Part shown: positions 1 to 8,852 of the stretch, in pieces | Layout: every line of letters begins with the position of its first letter | Position numbering within the stretch: the first letter of the stretch is position 1 | From: Paenibacillus maysiensis | GTDB lineage: Bacteria > Bacillota > Bacilli > Paenibacillales > Paenibacillaceae | Direction of reading: 5' to 3' | NCBI RefSeq assembly: GCF_000520815.1 | Contig: NZ_ASRY01000319.1 | Span: 17,563-81,562 of the forward strand | DNA: 64,000 nt | The notes under the pieces: model-generated | Told to the model about the DNA's origin: nothing | Database searches by the model: none | Seen by the model: the letters and a program-made list of their open reading frames with translations, nothing else | Program-made: the position numbers and the translations under genes

Positions 1-1
1 G

Positions 2-52
2 CCTTCATCCATTGATATTAAAAAGATTACGGAAGAAGCCTTGGCTCTGTAA
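2..52 (+). CDS. C-terminal end of an upstream gene (partial)
   Basis: An open frame enters from the left edge and ends with TAA at 50-52. Only 16 residues are visible, ending KKITEEALAL. The tail is hydrophilic and helical in character, too short to assign a family. It is called because the frame is open to the edge and sits before a promoter region in the same direction. Confidence 0.45.
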   Translation, partial: PSSIDIKKITEEALAL

Positions 53-131
53 ATGAATGTCCTCACCGTCCAGAAGCTTCAGAAGCGCTTCTGTTCTTAC
101 ATAATAATTCCACTTTCAAGTTAGATACCGC

Positions 132-162
132 TTGACTTCAAGTTAACTTGAAGTAGTAACAT
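132..162 (+). promoter_or_regulatory. MerR-family-type promoter/operator of the aldo/keto reductase gene
   Basis: A -35 box TTGACT (132-137) and a -10 box TAACAT (157-162) are separated by 19 bp, longer than the 17 bp of ordinary sigma-A promoters. A perfect 20-bp palindrome, ACTTCAAGTTAACTTGAAGT (135-154), fills the spacer. A palindrome inside an overlong spacer is the hallmark of MerR-family activators, which twist the DNA to align the two boxes. No merR gene is visible in the window, so the regulator may lie just upstream or elsewhere. Regulation of the adjacent reductase is inferred. Confidence 0.7.
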
Positions 163-228
163 GATAGATGTGACGTGTTAATTAGAAATACGGATGGGCC
201 ATTCTTTCAATAATAGGAGTGATTGAAG

Positions 229-1215
229 TTGAAAAAGAAACAACTGGGTAACAGCGACCTTCAAGTATCTGCACTGGGTCTGGGCTGCATGGGGATGTCT
301 GAATATTATGGCGAGTTGAATGATCAGGAGTCGATCAAAACGCTTCATCGTGCGCTGGAGCTGGGAATAAACTTCTGGGACACAGCAGATACCTACGGTG
401 TAGGTAAAAATGAAAAACTGATCAGCCAAGTTCTGCGGAGCCACCGTGATGAGGTTGTATTGGCTACCAAGTTTTCGATTATGCGCGGAGAAGATGGTGC
501 ATTTCTGGGTGTAAACGGGCGTCCTGAATATGTGAAAGAAGCGTGTGATCGCAGCCTGCAAAGACTGGGTGTAGATGTGATTGATTTGTACTACCAGCAC
601 CGTGTCGATCCGAATGTACCTATCGAAGAAACGGTGGGCGCGATGAGTGACTTGGTTCAGGCAGGAAAAGTCCGCTATCTGGGACTATCCGAAGCTTCTC
701 CTGCGCTCATTCGACGTGCTCACAAGGTACACCCGATTACAGCCCTGCAAACGGAATATTCCTTATGGAGCCGGGAAGCGGAAGATGAGGTTATTCCGAC
801 GTGTAAGGAGCTGGGTATCGAATTCGTAGCTTATAGCCCGCTGGGACGCGGCTTTTTGAGCGGGGAAATCCAGAAGTTTGATGATTTCGCAGAAGACGAT
901 TTTCGTCGCTTAATGCCGCGTTTTCAGCCGGAAAACTTCCAGAAAAATCTGGATCTTGTGCAGCATGTTAAGGACCTTGCTGCTCAAAAAGGTGTTAAGC
1001 CTTCTCAACTCGCTTTGGCATGGTTGCTTGCGCAAGAGGGGATTGTTCCGATTCCAGGCACCAAACGGGTGAAGTATTTGGAGGAAAATGCAGGGGCAGT
1101 CGATGTCACTTTATCCGCGCAGGAGATGGAAGCTATTAATGGGATCATTCCTGTAGGGATGGCAGCGGGCCTTCGTTATCCGGCAGAGCGGATGCCAAAT
1201 TGGCAAGCAGAATAG
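229..1215 (+). CDS. Aldo/keto reductase
   Basis: NADPH-dependent reductase of the aldo/keto reductase superfamily, 328 residues, the usual length. The catalytic set is visible: D51 and Y56 in DTADTYG, K81 in LATKFS and H124 in YYQHRVD. The C-terminal part carries the cofactor-binding stretch ending in PIPGTKR. TTG at 229 is preferred over TTG 223 because AGGAG (215-219) lies 9 nt before it. The gene is monocistronic behind a MerR-like palindromic promoter, the arrangement often seen for electrophile- or aldehyde-responsive reductases, so a role in carbonyl detoxification is a reasonable inference. The natural substrate cannot be told from sequence. Confidence 0.9.
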   Translation: MKKKQLGNSDLQVSALGLGCMGMSEYYGELNDQESIKTLHRALELGINFWDTADTYGVGKNEKLISQVLRSHRDEVVLATKFSIMRGEDGAFLGVNGRPEYVKEACDRSLQRLGVDVIDLYYQHRVDPNVPIEETVGAMSDLVQAGKVRYLGLSEASPALIRRAHKVHPITALQTEYSLWSREAEDEVIPTCKELGIEFVAYSPLGRGFLSGEIQKFDDFAEDDFRRLMPRFQPENFQKNLDLVQHVKDLAAQKGVKPSQLALAWLLAQEGIVPIPGTKRVKYLEENAGAVDVTLSAQEMEAINGIIPVGMAAGLRYPAERMPNWQAE

Positions 1216-1235
1216 TACCAACAACGTCATAACCC

Positions 1236-1277
1236 AAAAAGCCGTCCTCAACGCGGATCGGCGCGAAAGGCGGCTTT
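1236..1277 (-). terminator. Terminator of the acetate-family transporter gene
   Basis: Inverted repeat AAAGCCG...CGGCTTT. Read on the minus strand it is followed by a T run (GCTTTTTGGG), so it best serves the minus-strand gene ending at 1296. It also lies in the convergent gap after the aldo/keto reductase. Confidence 0.6.
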
Positions 1278-1295
1278 GCGGGCTTACATATACAG

Positions 1296-1919
1296 CTAAG
1301 GGCGTGGTTTGAAAATGCCGAAGGGACGTCCTACAGGCAGGAACGTACGGCCGAAGTGAGCATTCAGAACGGCGGCTCCTGTACCGTACAGCGAGAGCAG
1401 ACCAATTCCCATTTCAGCATAAGCCGCGATGGTATGGAATACCTCAGGAGCAACACCGAATGCATCGAAGCTAAGACCGAGGAACAGAAAATCAATCAAT
1501 ACAAAGATAAAAAACAGAACCTTATGCGTCTCCATTGCTCCAATGGTCATGAACAGCGTGAAGATGAGATAGCCCGCAAAGGCAAAACCGAGCTGTTTAC
1601 CGTCTATAGCAGAAGCCAGCTCAGGGCCGAATACGCCCATTTTGATCATCCAGCTACTAGCTATAGCTAACCAGAAGAAAGCGTAAGCGCCGAATGCCGT
1701 CATGCCAAAGGTGTTATTATGCTTTGCATCCTGAATGCAGGCAAACAGCTGTGCAAAGGCACCAAGGAAGATTGCCCAAGGGATGATGAAGCTCAAGCCT
1801 TCAGTGAGACCGAGCTTTTGGGATGAAGCCACAAGCGTTACAATAGCCAAGCCAAACAGACCGATCGCGCTCGGATCGGCCGTTACGATTTTTACGTTAG
1901 AATGAGATTCGTTTTGCAT
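1296..1919 (-). CDS. GPR1/FUN34/YaaH (SatP-like) acetate/succinate transporter
   Basis: Integral membrane protein with six predicted hydrophobic helices and the N-terminal family signature in the variant form ADPSAIGLFG. Members of this family (SatP/YaaH, yeast Ady2) move acetate and succinate across the plasma membrane. ATG at 1919 (MQNESH) is preferred over TTG 1949 because GGAGG lies between the two; the resulting protein is about 207 residues, the normal family size. The gene stands alone, with a terminator after it. Substrate is taken from the family and not visible in sequence. Confidence 0.85.
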   Translation of the reverse strand: MQNESHSNVKIVTADPSAIGLFGLAIVTLVASSQKLGLTEGLSFIIPWAIFLGAFAQLFACIQDAKHNNTFGMTAFGAYAFFWLAIASSWMIKMGVFGPELASAIDGKQLGFAFAGYLIFTLFMTIGAMETHKVLFFIFVLIDFLFLGLSFDAFGVAPEVFHTIAAYAEMGIGLLSLYGTGAAVLNAHFGRTFLPVGRPFGIFKPRP

Positions 1920-2030
1920 GAAAAAATAGAAGCCTCCAATAATGTTCAAGTACGCGTCAATCTGCCGATGCCAGAATCACACTGACATATTGTAACGGAA
2001 ACGGACGTACTCGCATAGTACATAATTCTA

Positions 2031-3233
2031 CTACCGATTACGGTTGCCTGTATTCACATTATTGCTCCCACCCTCAATACTGACTGATTTGCCCGAAGTA
2101 TCTGTGATGTTATCTTTAATTTCATTGGAGCTTGAATCGGTGACACGTATTCCTATGCTGGAAAATCCGGAGTACGTAGTCATCTCGTTACCGATCACCT
2201 TATTGTTGTTTGCACTGGAAAGGCGAATGACTGCTTCCGGGTTGAGTGAAGAGTTGGTCTGAAAGAACTTATTGTCTGTAAATGTGTTGCCATCCGATTG
2301 GACCAGCAGACCTTGCAGGGATGCATTTTTCACCGTATTCCCGTATACGTTGTTACCTGTCGCTCCAGTCAATACAAAGATTCCACGCGGGTAATTTTCA
2401 ATCACATTATTGGTTACGGTATTGTTGGCACCGTTATTAGGGATACGAATGCCAGCATATCCGTCAGATTGATGGGTTTTATTAATGATTTGATTTCCAG
2501 TGACCGTCGTGTACGTTGCGCGTGACAGATTGATCCCACTGCCTCCACCCGAGTTGGTAATCTGGTTGTTCGTAATATTTACGTTGCGGAATTCACCTGC
2601 TGGAAAGCTTTCGTGTCCGGTAGCAATAGCATGTCCATTATTCCGGTCAAATCGGCTGTTGGTAATCTCTGAATCTCTGGTTCTGCGAAGCAACGCTCCA
2701 ATCGTTGTATCGCAAATCTCCACGCGATCCAGCGTGAGGTGTGATACGGCCACATCTATAATAATACCGCCTACCTGACTTTCGCCGCGGGCTTCACGGT
2801 CCGTACGGTCTGCATCAATCGTAAGATTAGATAACTTCACGTTTAATCGGTCAGAATTGTCTCGTAGAATTGGATTACCAATAACATATTGGTTTTTGGA
2901 CCCTGTTTTTTTGAAAATCGTTTTGCCCATTCCATCACCGTTCAGACTGACCCCCGCATATAAACGGATCGAATCGTCAACCAAGTATGTGCCTTTTGGG
3001 AAATAGACGGTTCCCTCCACTCCCTGATCGTAGAAATACTTTAACGCATTCTGGATTTCCCTGGATTGTGAGGAATTCGAGTTGGGTTTAACGCCAAAAT
3101 CCTTGGCATTAATCACATTGTCGGCTGCTTGGGCCACACGCGGGTTTCCTCCTATAGAACCTTGAATAACGAGAGCAATGACGGCTACCAGCAACAAGCT
3201 GAGCCTGGCCTTTCGATTAAAGATACTAGACAT
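2031..3233 (-). CDS. Secreted right-handed parallel beta-helix protein (pectate-lyase-3-like)
   Basis: About 400 residues beginning with a signal peptide (basic MSSIFNRKAR, hydrophobic core, cleavage near AQA-AD). A pectate-lyase/GH55-like entry segment follows (NAKDFGV, YFPKGTYLV). The rest is a long run of degenerate coils rich in N-x-I/V-x-xN, such as NNQITNS, GNQIINK, NNVIENY and GNTVKNA, the repeat of the parallel beta-helix fold. Such proteins are usually polysaccharide lyases, hydrolases or epimerases that act outside the cell. No family-specific catalytic residue can be assigned. ATG at 3233 is chosen because AGGAG lies 8 nt upstream. It is monocistronic. Confidence 0.75.
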   Translation of the reverse strand: MSSIFNRKARLSLLLVAVIALVIQGSIGGNPRVAQAADNVINAKDFGVKPNSNSSQSREIQNALKYFYDQGVEGTVYFPKGTYLVDDSIRLYAGVSLNGDGMGKTIFKKTGSKNQYVIGNPILRDNSDRLNVKLSNLTIDADRTDREARGESQVGGIIIDVAVSHLTLDRVEICDTTIGALLRRTRDSEITNSRFDRNNGHAIATGHESFPAGEFRNVNITNNQITNSGGGSGINLSRATYTTVTGNQIINKTHQSDGYAGIRIPNNGANNTVTNNVIENYPRGIFVLTGATGNNVYGNTVKNASLQGLLVQSDGNTFTDNKFFQTNSSLNPEAVIRLSSANNNKVIGNEMTTYSGFSSIGIRVTDSSSNEIKDNITDTSGKSVSIEGGSNNVNTGNRNR

Positions 3234-3531
3234 TTTAAACACTCCTTCTAACAAGATTGTTGAAACAATTACATAATTACCCTTAATATATCGGTTAAAA
3301 TGGGTTATATTTCAAGTCTTAACTTAAATAAATAGAGAGTCTTTTAATTTGTTTTCAGCTTGCCCGGCGGGCTTGCGGACTTGGTCCGAACCCCGAGCCT
3401 GTCCGAAAGGTTGTGCCGTTGTGTGACATGAATCTTGGTTTGTAGCAGAGGTAGCGGCCCACGCAGAAGGGGATCTGGATGCATATGCATACTGTATGCG
3501 CAAAAACCCAAAAAGATAAGAGGGATGACAA

Positions 3532-4260
3532 GTGCCCATTGGAAAAATGAAAAAGCATAAAGAAATGTTTCAACATCCCGTTTTGCGTCCGCATTTACCT
3601 GAAACCCACTGGTTTACGGATTCAAGGACCTCGCGGATGCTGAATACCTATTCATCGGTCTTCATAAAACCTAATCACGGGAGTGGTGGCAGCGGGATCA
3701 TCCGGGTCAAGAGATTGAAAAAAGGATATGAGGTTCGTAGGGGTTCAAGTCGAAAGGTTGTTGGATCTCGTTTTGTCTTAAAAGCAATTAAGTCATACCG
3801 GAAATCCAGACACCGGTATTTGGTACAGAAAGGACTTCGATTAGCTAAGTACCACGGGTCGATTTTTGACACGAGGATATACTTGCAGAAGCCAAGGGGG
3901 GAATGGGTTATTTCCGGCGTGGCCGCCCGTGTCGCGGCACCTCATAAATATGTTACCAATTATCTTAAAGGAGGGCATGCAGTATCTTTGCATCGAGTGC
4001 TTTTCAGTCTTTTTAAGCACAACCGCACGAAAGCGGATGCCTGTTTTCGTAAAATCTCCAAACTATCCGTCATCATTGCCAAAACGATCAATGAACGGCA
4101 TCCGGTTCGCGAATTGGGGGTCGATATTGCCATAGATAAAAAAGGGCGTATTTGGATTATCGAGGCTAATTCACACCCCGGACATATGTTATTTACTCAA
4201 ATTCCCGATCCTACTATGATCAACACGATCATGAGAAACAAGAGTCTTATACGAAAGTAG
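3532..4260 (+). CDS. YheC/YheD-like ATP-grasp ligase, first gene of the AEP cluster
   Basis: A 242-residue ATP-grasp protein, starting with GTG after AGAGGGAT. ATP-binding Lys46 and the glycine loop (IKPNHGSGGSG, 45-55) and the C-terminal Mg/ATP motif (GVDIAID and IIEANSHPG) are clear. YheC and YheD of Bacillus are endospore-coat-associated and longer (roughly 360-450 residues); this is a short version holding essentially the ATP-grasp core. The protein is very basic. It lies 42 nt before PEP mutase on the same strand, so it is probably co-transcribed with phosphonate genes. ATP-grasp enzymes form carboxylate-amine bonds; joining 2-AEP to a carboxylate is an inference. A close paralogue lies at 13191-13922. 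Confidence 0.85.
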   Translation: MPIGKMKKHKEMFQHPVLRPHLPETHWFTDSRTSRMLNTYSSVFIKPNHGSGGSGIIRVKRLKKGYEVRRGSSRKVVGSRFVLKAIKSYRKSRHRYLVQKGLRLAKYHGSIFDTRIYLQKPRGEWVISGVAARVAAPHKYVTNYLKGGHAVSLHRVLFSLFKHNRTKADACFRKISKLSVIIAKTINERHPVRELGVDIAIDKKGRIWIIEANSHPGHMLFTQIPDPTMINTIMRNKSLIRK

Positions 4261-4302
4261 ATTCCATGCACGTTATTTTTAAGGGAGAAGGAGTTAGTTT
4301 CA

Positions 4303-5202
4303 ATGAAAAAAACAAAGCAGCTTAGAGACTTGGTCAATTCCCAAAAACCAGAGTTTATCATGGAAGCCCATAATGGTCTGTCAGCTAAAATTGTGGAGGA
4401 GGCGGGGTTTAAAGGAATTTGGGCCAGCGGGTTATCCATCTCTGCAGCGATGGGAGTAAGGGACAACAATGAGGCCTCCTGGACGCAAGTATTGGATGTT
4501 TTGGAATTCATGAGTGACGCTACCTCCATCCCGATTTTACTGGATGGAGATACGGGGTACGGCAACTTCAATAATGCAAGGCGGCTGGTGAAGAAACTGG
4601 AGCAGCGTCATATTGCGGGGGTATGCATCGAAGATAAGCGGTTCCCCAAAATGAATTCTTTCATTAACGGTCAAGGGCAGACCTTGGCTGATATCGAAGA
4701 GTTTTCCGGGAAAATTAAAGCGATGAAAGATACGCAAACGGACGCGGATTTTACGGTGGTGGCCAGAGTAGAGGCGTTTATTGCCGGGAAAGGGCTTAAG
4801 GTGGCACTGCAGCGGGCGGAGGCGTACCGGAAGGCAGGAGCCGATGCCGTATTTATACACAGCAAAAGATCGGATGTCACAGAGATTGAAGCGTTCATGA
4901 AGGAATGGGCCGGAAGATTGCCGATAGTGATCGTGCCTACCAAATACTATACGACTCCAACCGTCAGGTTTCAGGAGATGGGGATTAGCCTCGTGATTTG
5001 GGCAAACCATAATTTGAGAGCATCCATTCAAGCTATGAAACAATTATCTGACCGAATTTATCGGGATGAAAGTCTTGTTCATATCGAAAAGGACGTCGCA
5101 ACAATCGAAGAAGTATTCCGCCTTCAAGGGGTCGAAGAGCTGCAAGCTGCGGAACGAAAATACCTTCCATCGTCAGAACCGGATTCGGGTGAGCGCGTAT
5201 AA
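4303..5202 (+). CDS. aepX: Phosphoenolpyruvate phosphomutase
   Basis: Converts phosphoenolpyruvate to phosphonopyruvate, the committed carbon-phosphorus bond-forming step of nearly all phosphonate biosynthesis. The isocitrate-lyase/PEP-mutase fold motifs are present: DGDTGYGN at 81-88 (metal-binding aspartates) and the mutase signature [11 protein letters not shown] at 110-120, which separates true mutases from lyases and hydrolases in the superfamily. Length (299) is normal. The stop overlaps the next start (TAATG), showing translational coupling with the decarboxylase that pulls the unfavourable reaction forward. Confidence 0.95.
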   Translation: MKKTKQLRDLVNSQKPEFIMEAHNGLSAKIVEEAGFKGIWASGLSISAAMGVRDNNEASWTQVLDVLEFMSDATSIPILLDGDTGYGNFNNARRLVKKLEQRHIAGVCIEDKRFPKMNSFINGQGQTLADIEEFSGKIKAMKDTQTDADFTVVARVEAFIAGKGLKVALQRAEAYRKAGADAVFIHSKRSDVTEIEAFMKEWAGRLPIVIVPTKYYTTPTVRFQEMGISLVIWANHNLRASIQAMKQLSDRIYRDESLVHIEKDVATIEEVFRLQGVEELQAAERKYLPSSEPDSGERV

Positions 5203-6362
5203 TGGACACGAAATTGTTAGGAGAAGAGCTGAAAAAACTAGGATTTACCTTTTTCAGCGGTGTTCCATGCTCCTTCTTGAAAAGCTTGATCAATTATGCC
5301 ATAAACGAATGCGATTATGTTGCAGCGGCTAACGAAGGGGATGCGGTCGCCATTGCATCCGGAGCTTATATAGGGGGGAAGAAGTCGGTAGTCCTTATGC
5401 AAAATTCAGGACTGACCAACGCTGTTTCGCCATTGACCTCTCTTACTTACCCTTTTCGTATTCCGCTGCTTGGATTTGTCAGCCTGCGTGGAGAACCGGG
5501 GATACATGACGAGCCTCAGCATGAACTAATGGGCCAGATTACAACGCAAATGCTGGATTTGATGGATGTGGAATGGCAGTATCTCTCCAAGGATTTAGAG
5601 GAGGCCAAAAATCAGCTGATCCAGGCTAATGAGCAAATTGCCCGACATCGCCCGTTCTTTTTTGTCGTTAAGAAAGGGACTTTTGACAAAGAACCATTAC
5701 AAAAACAGCAAACCTCCATTCATTTAAATCAGATCCGGCAGCATGGTCATGGGGACCACCAAATGCCTACGCGGTATGATGCATTAGCTGCGATTAACTC
5801 CATGAAAGACAGTAATACCGTACAGCTCGCAACAACTGGTAAAACCGGGCGCGAACTTTATGAAATTGAAGATGCGGATAACAACTTGTACATGGTAGGT
5901 TCTATGGGATGCATCGGTTCCTTTGGACTAGGGTTGGCTCTGAGCCAATCAAGCAAAAACATCGTCGTGATTGACGGAGACGGATCTCTGTTGATGCGTA
6001 TGGGGAGCCTGGCAACCAACGGGTATTACCATCCAGCCAATATGGTTCATATTCTGCTCGATAATAACGCCCATGAATCAACAGGCGGGCAAAGTACGGT
6101 ATCTCATAATATTGATTTTATAGATATTGCCGCTTCCTGCGGGTATACAAAGTCGATTCTTGTTCACAGTCTCGAGGAACTGAAATACTTTTTACAAGAA
6201 TGGAAATTAAATAAGAAACTTACATTTTTATGCATGAAAATATCCAAAGATTCCAAGGATCAGCTTGCTCGTCCGCATATGAAGCCTCACGAAGTAAAAG
6301 AACGTCTGGAGCGTTTCATTCATAACGATCCTTTGAAGGGCAAGGAAGTGGGTGGTTCATGA
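5202..6362 (+). CDS. aepY: Phosphonopyruvate decarboxylase
   Basis: Thiamine-diphosphate enzyme, 386 residues, that decarboxylates phosphonopyruvate to phosphonoacetaldehyde. The N-terminal Pyr domain has the catalytic-type glutamate in ANEGDAVA (E45); the C-terminal PP domain has the GDG...N cofactor motif starting at 259 (IDGDGSLLMRMGSLATNG) with Asn near 288. The sequence resembles stand-alone phosphonopyruvate decarboxylases rather than sulfopyruvate decarboxylase because it follows PEP mutase directly, overlapping it by 1 nt. It overlaps the following transaminase gene by 4 nt (ATGA). Confidence 0.93.
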   Translation: MDTKLLGEELKKLGFTFFSGVPCSFLKSLINYAINECDYVAAANEGDAVAIASGAYIGGKKSVVLMQNSGLTNAVSPLTSLTYPFRIPLLGFVSLRGEPGIHDEPQHELMGQITTQMLDLMDVEWQYLSKDLEEAKNQLIQANEQIARHRPFFFVVKKGTFDKEPLQKQQTSIHLNQIRQHGHGDHQMPTRYDALAAINSMKDSNTVQLATTGKTGRELYEIEDADNNLYMVGSMGCIGSFGLGLALSQSSKNIVVIDGDGSLLMRMGSLATNGYYHPANMVHILLDNNAHESTGGQSTVSHNIDFIDIAASCGYTKSILVHSLEELKYFLQEWKLNKKLTFLCMKISKDSKDQLARPHMKPHEVKERLERFIHNDPLKGKEVGGS

Positions 6363-7471
6363 GTTCTCCCGTCAAGAAAAACATTTTGCTTACCCCTGGT
6401 CCGGCAACGACGACAGAAAGTGTGAAATGGTCACAGGTGGTTCCGGATATTTGTCCTCGTGAAGCCGAATTTGGCCAAATCATGGAATATATTTCTACAG
6501 AGCTTACCCGGCTGGTTGCAGACCCGGATCATTATGCGACCATATTGTTTGGCGGATCGGGTACTGCAGCGGTGGAATCCATCATCAGTTCGGTCCCGAA
6601 TCACGATGCAGTGGTCATTGTCAGCAATGGAGCCTATGGAAAACGGATGTGCGAGATAGCGAAGGTTTATGGAGTGGACTATTTTGAATTCAAAAGTCCT
6701 CCCGATGATGCTATTGATTTGGCTGAATTAGAAAGATATATCCAATCCTCCGAACGCACCGTCTCCCATCTGGCCGTCGTACATCACGAGACGACAACGG
6801 GCCTGCTTAACAAGATAAAGGATATCGGAGAATTGTGCAAAAGGTATCAAATCGACATGATTGTGGATGCCATGAGCTCATTTGCGGCCATTCCAATTCA
6901 ATTGAAGGAAATGAACATTGCCTACCTGGCGGCAAGCTCCAACAAAAACTTACAGGGAATGGCCGGGGTTTCGTTTGTGATAGCCGACAAAAGCAAATTG
7001 GAGAATTTGAAAGGCCAGAAACCAAGAAGTTATTATTTGAATTTGTATGCTCAATACCGCTATTTTGTGGAACATGGGCAGATGCGGTTTACTCCTCCAG
7101 TCCAAACCTTATATGCGCTTAAACAAGCGATTGAGGAATTAAAGCAAGAGGGGGTGGATAAAAGGTACGAAAGATACGCGACATCCTGGAAAACCTTAAT
7201 TAACGGGTTAGCCCGGTTAGGTCTAAGCTATATCATTCCCGAAGAGCATCATTCCAAAATCATTACCTCCATTCTTGAACCTCATTGTGCAGGTTATGAT
7301 TTTCAATCTATGCATGATTATTTTTACAGCAAAGGTATTATGATTTATCCCGGCAAGCTTGAGAAACTAAATACGTTCCGGATTGCCAATATAGGTGATA
7401 TCACGTATAAGGAAATGGAGTTATTTTTGGAATGGCTTGAACGCTATCTCAGTAGCATAAAATGCGGATGA
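6359..7471 (+). CDS. phnW: 2-aminoethylphosphonate transaminase (biosynthetic direction)
   Basis: Class V PLP aminotransferase of 370 residues, start MSSPVKKNILLTPGPATTT with the family LTPGPA motif, substrate-loop FGGSGTAAVE and PLP lysine K196 in AASSNKNLQG. The family interconverts phosphonoacetaldehyde and 2-aminoethylphosphonate. In degradative clusters it is paired with PhnX; here it follows aepX and aepY with overlapping codons and no phnX is present, so it most likely works as the last step of 2-AEP synthesis (the role often called AepZ). It is followed after 16 nt by an ATP-grasp gene. Confidence 0.92.
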   Translation: MSSPVKKNILLTPGPATTTESVKWSQVVPDICPREAEFGQIMEYISTELTRLVADPDHYATILFGGSGTAAVESIISSVPNHDAVVIVSNGAYGKRMCEIAKVYGVDYFEFKSPPDDAIDLAELERYIQSSERTVSHLAVVHHETTTGLLNKIKDIGELCKRYQIDMIVDAMSSFAAIPIQLKEMNIAYLAASSNKNLQGMAGVSFVIADKSKLENLKGQKPRSYYLNLYAQYRYFVEHGQMRFTPPVQTLYALKQAIEELKQEGVDKRYERYATSWKTLINGLARLGLSYIIPEEHHSKIITSILEPHCAGYDFQSMHDYFYSKGIMIYPGKLEKLNTFRIANIGDITYKEMELFLEWLERYLSSIKCG

Positions 7472-7487
7472 GAAAGGTGGAGTCCCC

Positions 7488-8228
7488 ATGGCATCAGCAG
7501 CAAAAGATAAGTGGTACAAATATTTGTTATTGAGAAGACATGCGTCTCTGAGGTCTTACGTCCCCGAAACGAAGCTCCTGAAGAGGTATAATTTTTCGAA
7601 ACTTCTCTCCAAGTACGGGCATGTTATCGTGAAACCGGTGTGGGGGAGTCGTGGACGGGGAATCTTTCAGGTCTCCTGGTTAGGAAACCATAAGTACATC
7701 GTACATTACGAGAATAAACAAGTTTTAGTACGGGGCAGAACCAATACGTATCATTATATTAGAAGAAAAATCGGGAACGCCAGTTATATGGTTCAACGCA
7801 GAATTACTCGTCCGACCATCCACAAACGCCCTTTTGATATGAGAGTCATCATTCAACGGAGAATCCACTCATCTGTATGGGTAGTCACAGGAAAGGTTAT
7901 CAAAGTTGCAGGCAAAGGCTATATTGTATCCAATAATACACGGAGTAAAGGGACATTGCTCAGCTTTAAATCCGGCATTAAACAATCTTCTGTTCGGCAC
8001 TTGTCTGCCAGTGCATTAGAGTCCCATATTAATCGTATTTCCATCCGTTCCGCGAAGAGATTAAGCGCCTTTTTTCCGGGACACCGTATATATGGACTGG
8101 ACATTGGAATAGACCGGAAAGGACGTATCGGAATTATTGAAGCTAATCTTTATCCGGCAAGTTCCCATTTCCGTAAGCTGAAGGATAAAACGATGTATTA
8201 CCGCATTACGGATTACAAAAACGGTTGA
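7488..8228 (+). CDS. YheC/YheD-like ATP-grasp ligase, last gene of the AEP cluster
   Basis: A 246-residue protein with ATP-grasp landmarks: VIVKPVWGSRGRGIFQV (nucleotide-binding lysine and flexible glycine loop), RPFDMRVIIQR and the C-terminal GLDIGIDRKG...IIEANLYPA. It is strongly basic and only distantly similar to the ligase that opens the operon, so it may have a different acceptor. GGTGGAG lies 8-9 nt before ATG. It is separated from the AEP transaminase by 16 nt and followed by a strong terminator, so it closes a five-gene unit. Function is inferred: ligation involving 2-AEP or a coat component. Confidence 0.85.
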   Translation: MASAAKDKWYKYLLLRRHASLRSYVPETKLLKRYNFSKLLSKYGHVIVKPVWGSRGRGIFQVSWLGNHKYIVHYENKQVLVRGRTNTYHYIRRKIGNASYMVQRRITRPTIHKRPFDMRVIIQRRIHSSVWVVTGKVIKVAGKGYIVSNNTRSKGTLLSFKSGIKQSSVRHLSASALESHINRISIRSAKRLSAFFPGHRIYGLDIGIDRKGRIGIIEANLYPASSHFRKLKDKTMYYRITDYKNG

Positions 8229-8241
8229 CAGAAAATGAAAA

Positions 8242-8275
8242 GGTGGCTCTGTATTCATCAGGGTCATCTTTTTTT
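8242..8275 (+). terminator. Terminator of the AEP/ATP-grasp operon
   Basis: A 10-bp stem with three G-U pairs (GGTGGCTCTG / CAGGGTCATC), a 7-nt loop and seven T residues, 13 nt after the stop of the last ligase gene. Confidence 0.85.
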
Positions 8276-8385
8276 CATACAGTTTCTAAGTCGGGCATTT
8301 TAGTCATGGGGCAAGGATTATTGAATGGTGTTACATCGGGATTTGTGATAATATTTACACTTATATAAAACGAGGAAGTGACATA

Positions 8386-8742
8386 GTGATAAACATAACG
8401 ATTCCAACCCCGGACATCACGATTACCAAACAGGTTAACCCTGAACTGAGCCATATTTACGGATTTACAGATTTCCACCTGATTCCCAGAGATAAGAGCG
8501 GTATTTTTATGTTTTACAACGCACAGGAGGAATTGCTGTTCGTTGGTAAAGCAAGAAAGCTGAGACAAAGAATCAAAAAGCATTTTGAAGACACCGTATC
8601 GCCGATGAAGGACAAGCGGAACGAAGTGGCGATTATTGAAGTTTGTATTGTAGAAGATGCGGTAGAGCGAGAAATCTATGAAACCTACATCATCAATTCA
8701 CAAAAGGCTAAATATAACGTCGAAAAAGTGTTTTTCAAGTAA
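8386..8742 (+). CDS. GIY-YIG nuclease-domain protein
   Basis: A 118-residue protein with one GIY-YIG domain in divergent form: SGIFMFYN for GIY, LLFVGKARKLRQRIKKHF for the YIG-arginine segment, and the metal-binding glutamate in REIYETYII near 100. Small stand-alone members (UvrC-N-like) are common in Firmicutes and their cellular role is mostly unknown. The start is GTG 8386, 8 nt after GAGGAA. It has its own terminator and looks monocistronic. Confidence 0.8.
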   Translation: MINITIPTPDITITKQVNPELSHIYGFTDFHLIPRDKSGIFMFYNAQEELLFVGKARKLRQRIKKHFEDTVSPMKDKRNEVAIIEVCIVEDAVEREIYETYIINSQKAKYNVEKVFFK

Positions 8743-8765
8743 TGAAAGCAACCTCCGTATGAAAA

Positions 8766-8811
8766 AAAGAGCAATAAGTCGCAGTGATTGCACTGTCCTT
8801 ATTGCTCTTTT
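8766..8811 (+). terminator. Terminator of the GIY-YIG gene
   Basis: Perfect 13-bp stem AAAGAGCAATAAG / CTTATTGCTCTTT with a 19-nt loop and a T-rich end. Confidence 0.85.
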
Positions 8812-8852
8812 ATATTAGTGTATGTAGATCCTTCCAGAGAGGGTGCCGTGGT

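Noticed and set aside
66..95. AGAAGCGCTTCT palindrome near the left edge as a terminator
   Set aside because: No loop and no clear T run; structure too weak to call.
1356..1670. Plus-strand 104-codon frame opposite the acetate-family transporter
   Set aside because: It is the shadow of a well-supported membrane protein gene and has no independent support.
3482..3496. CATACTGTA resembling a sigma-K -10 box before the ATP-grasp operon
   Set aside because: The expected -35 AC is not at the right distance and the duplicate copy at 13143 matches the box less well, so no sporulation promoter is claimed.
3324..3594. Overlapping minus-strand frames of 71 and 79 codons upstream of the first ATP-grasp gene
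   Set aside because: They lie in the leader of the plus-strand operon, lack ribosome sites and show no protein-like pattern; the region is explained as promoter and leader.
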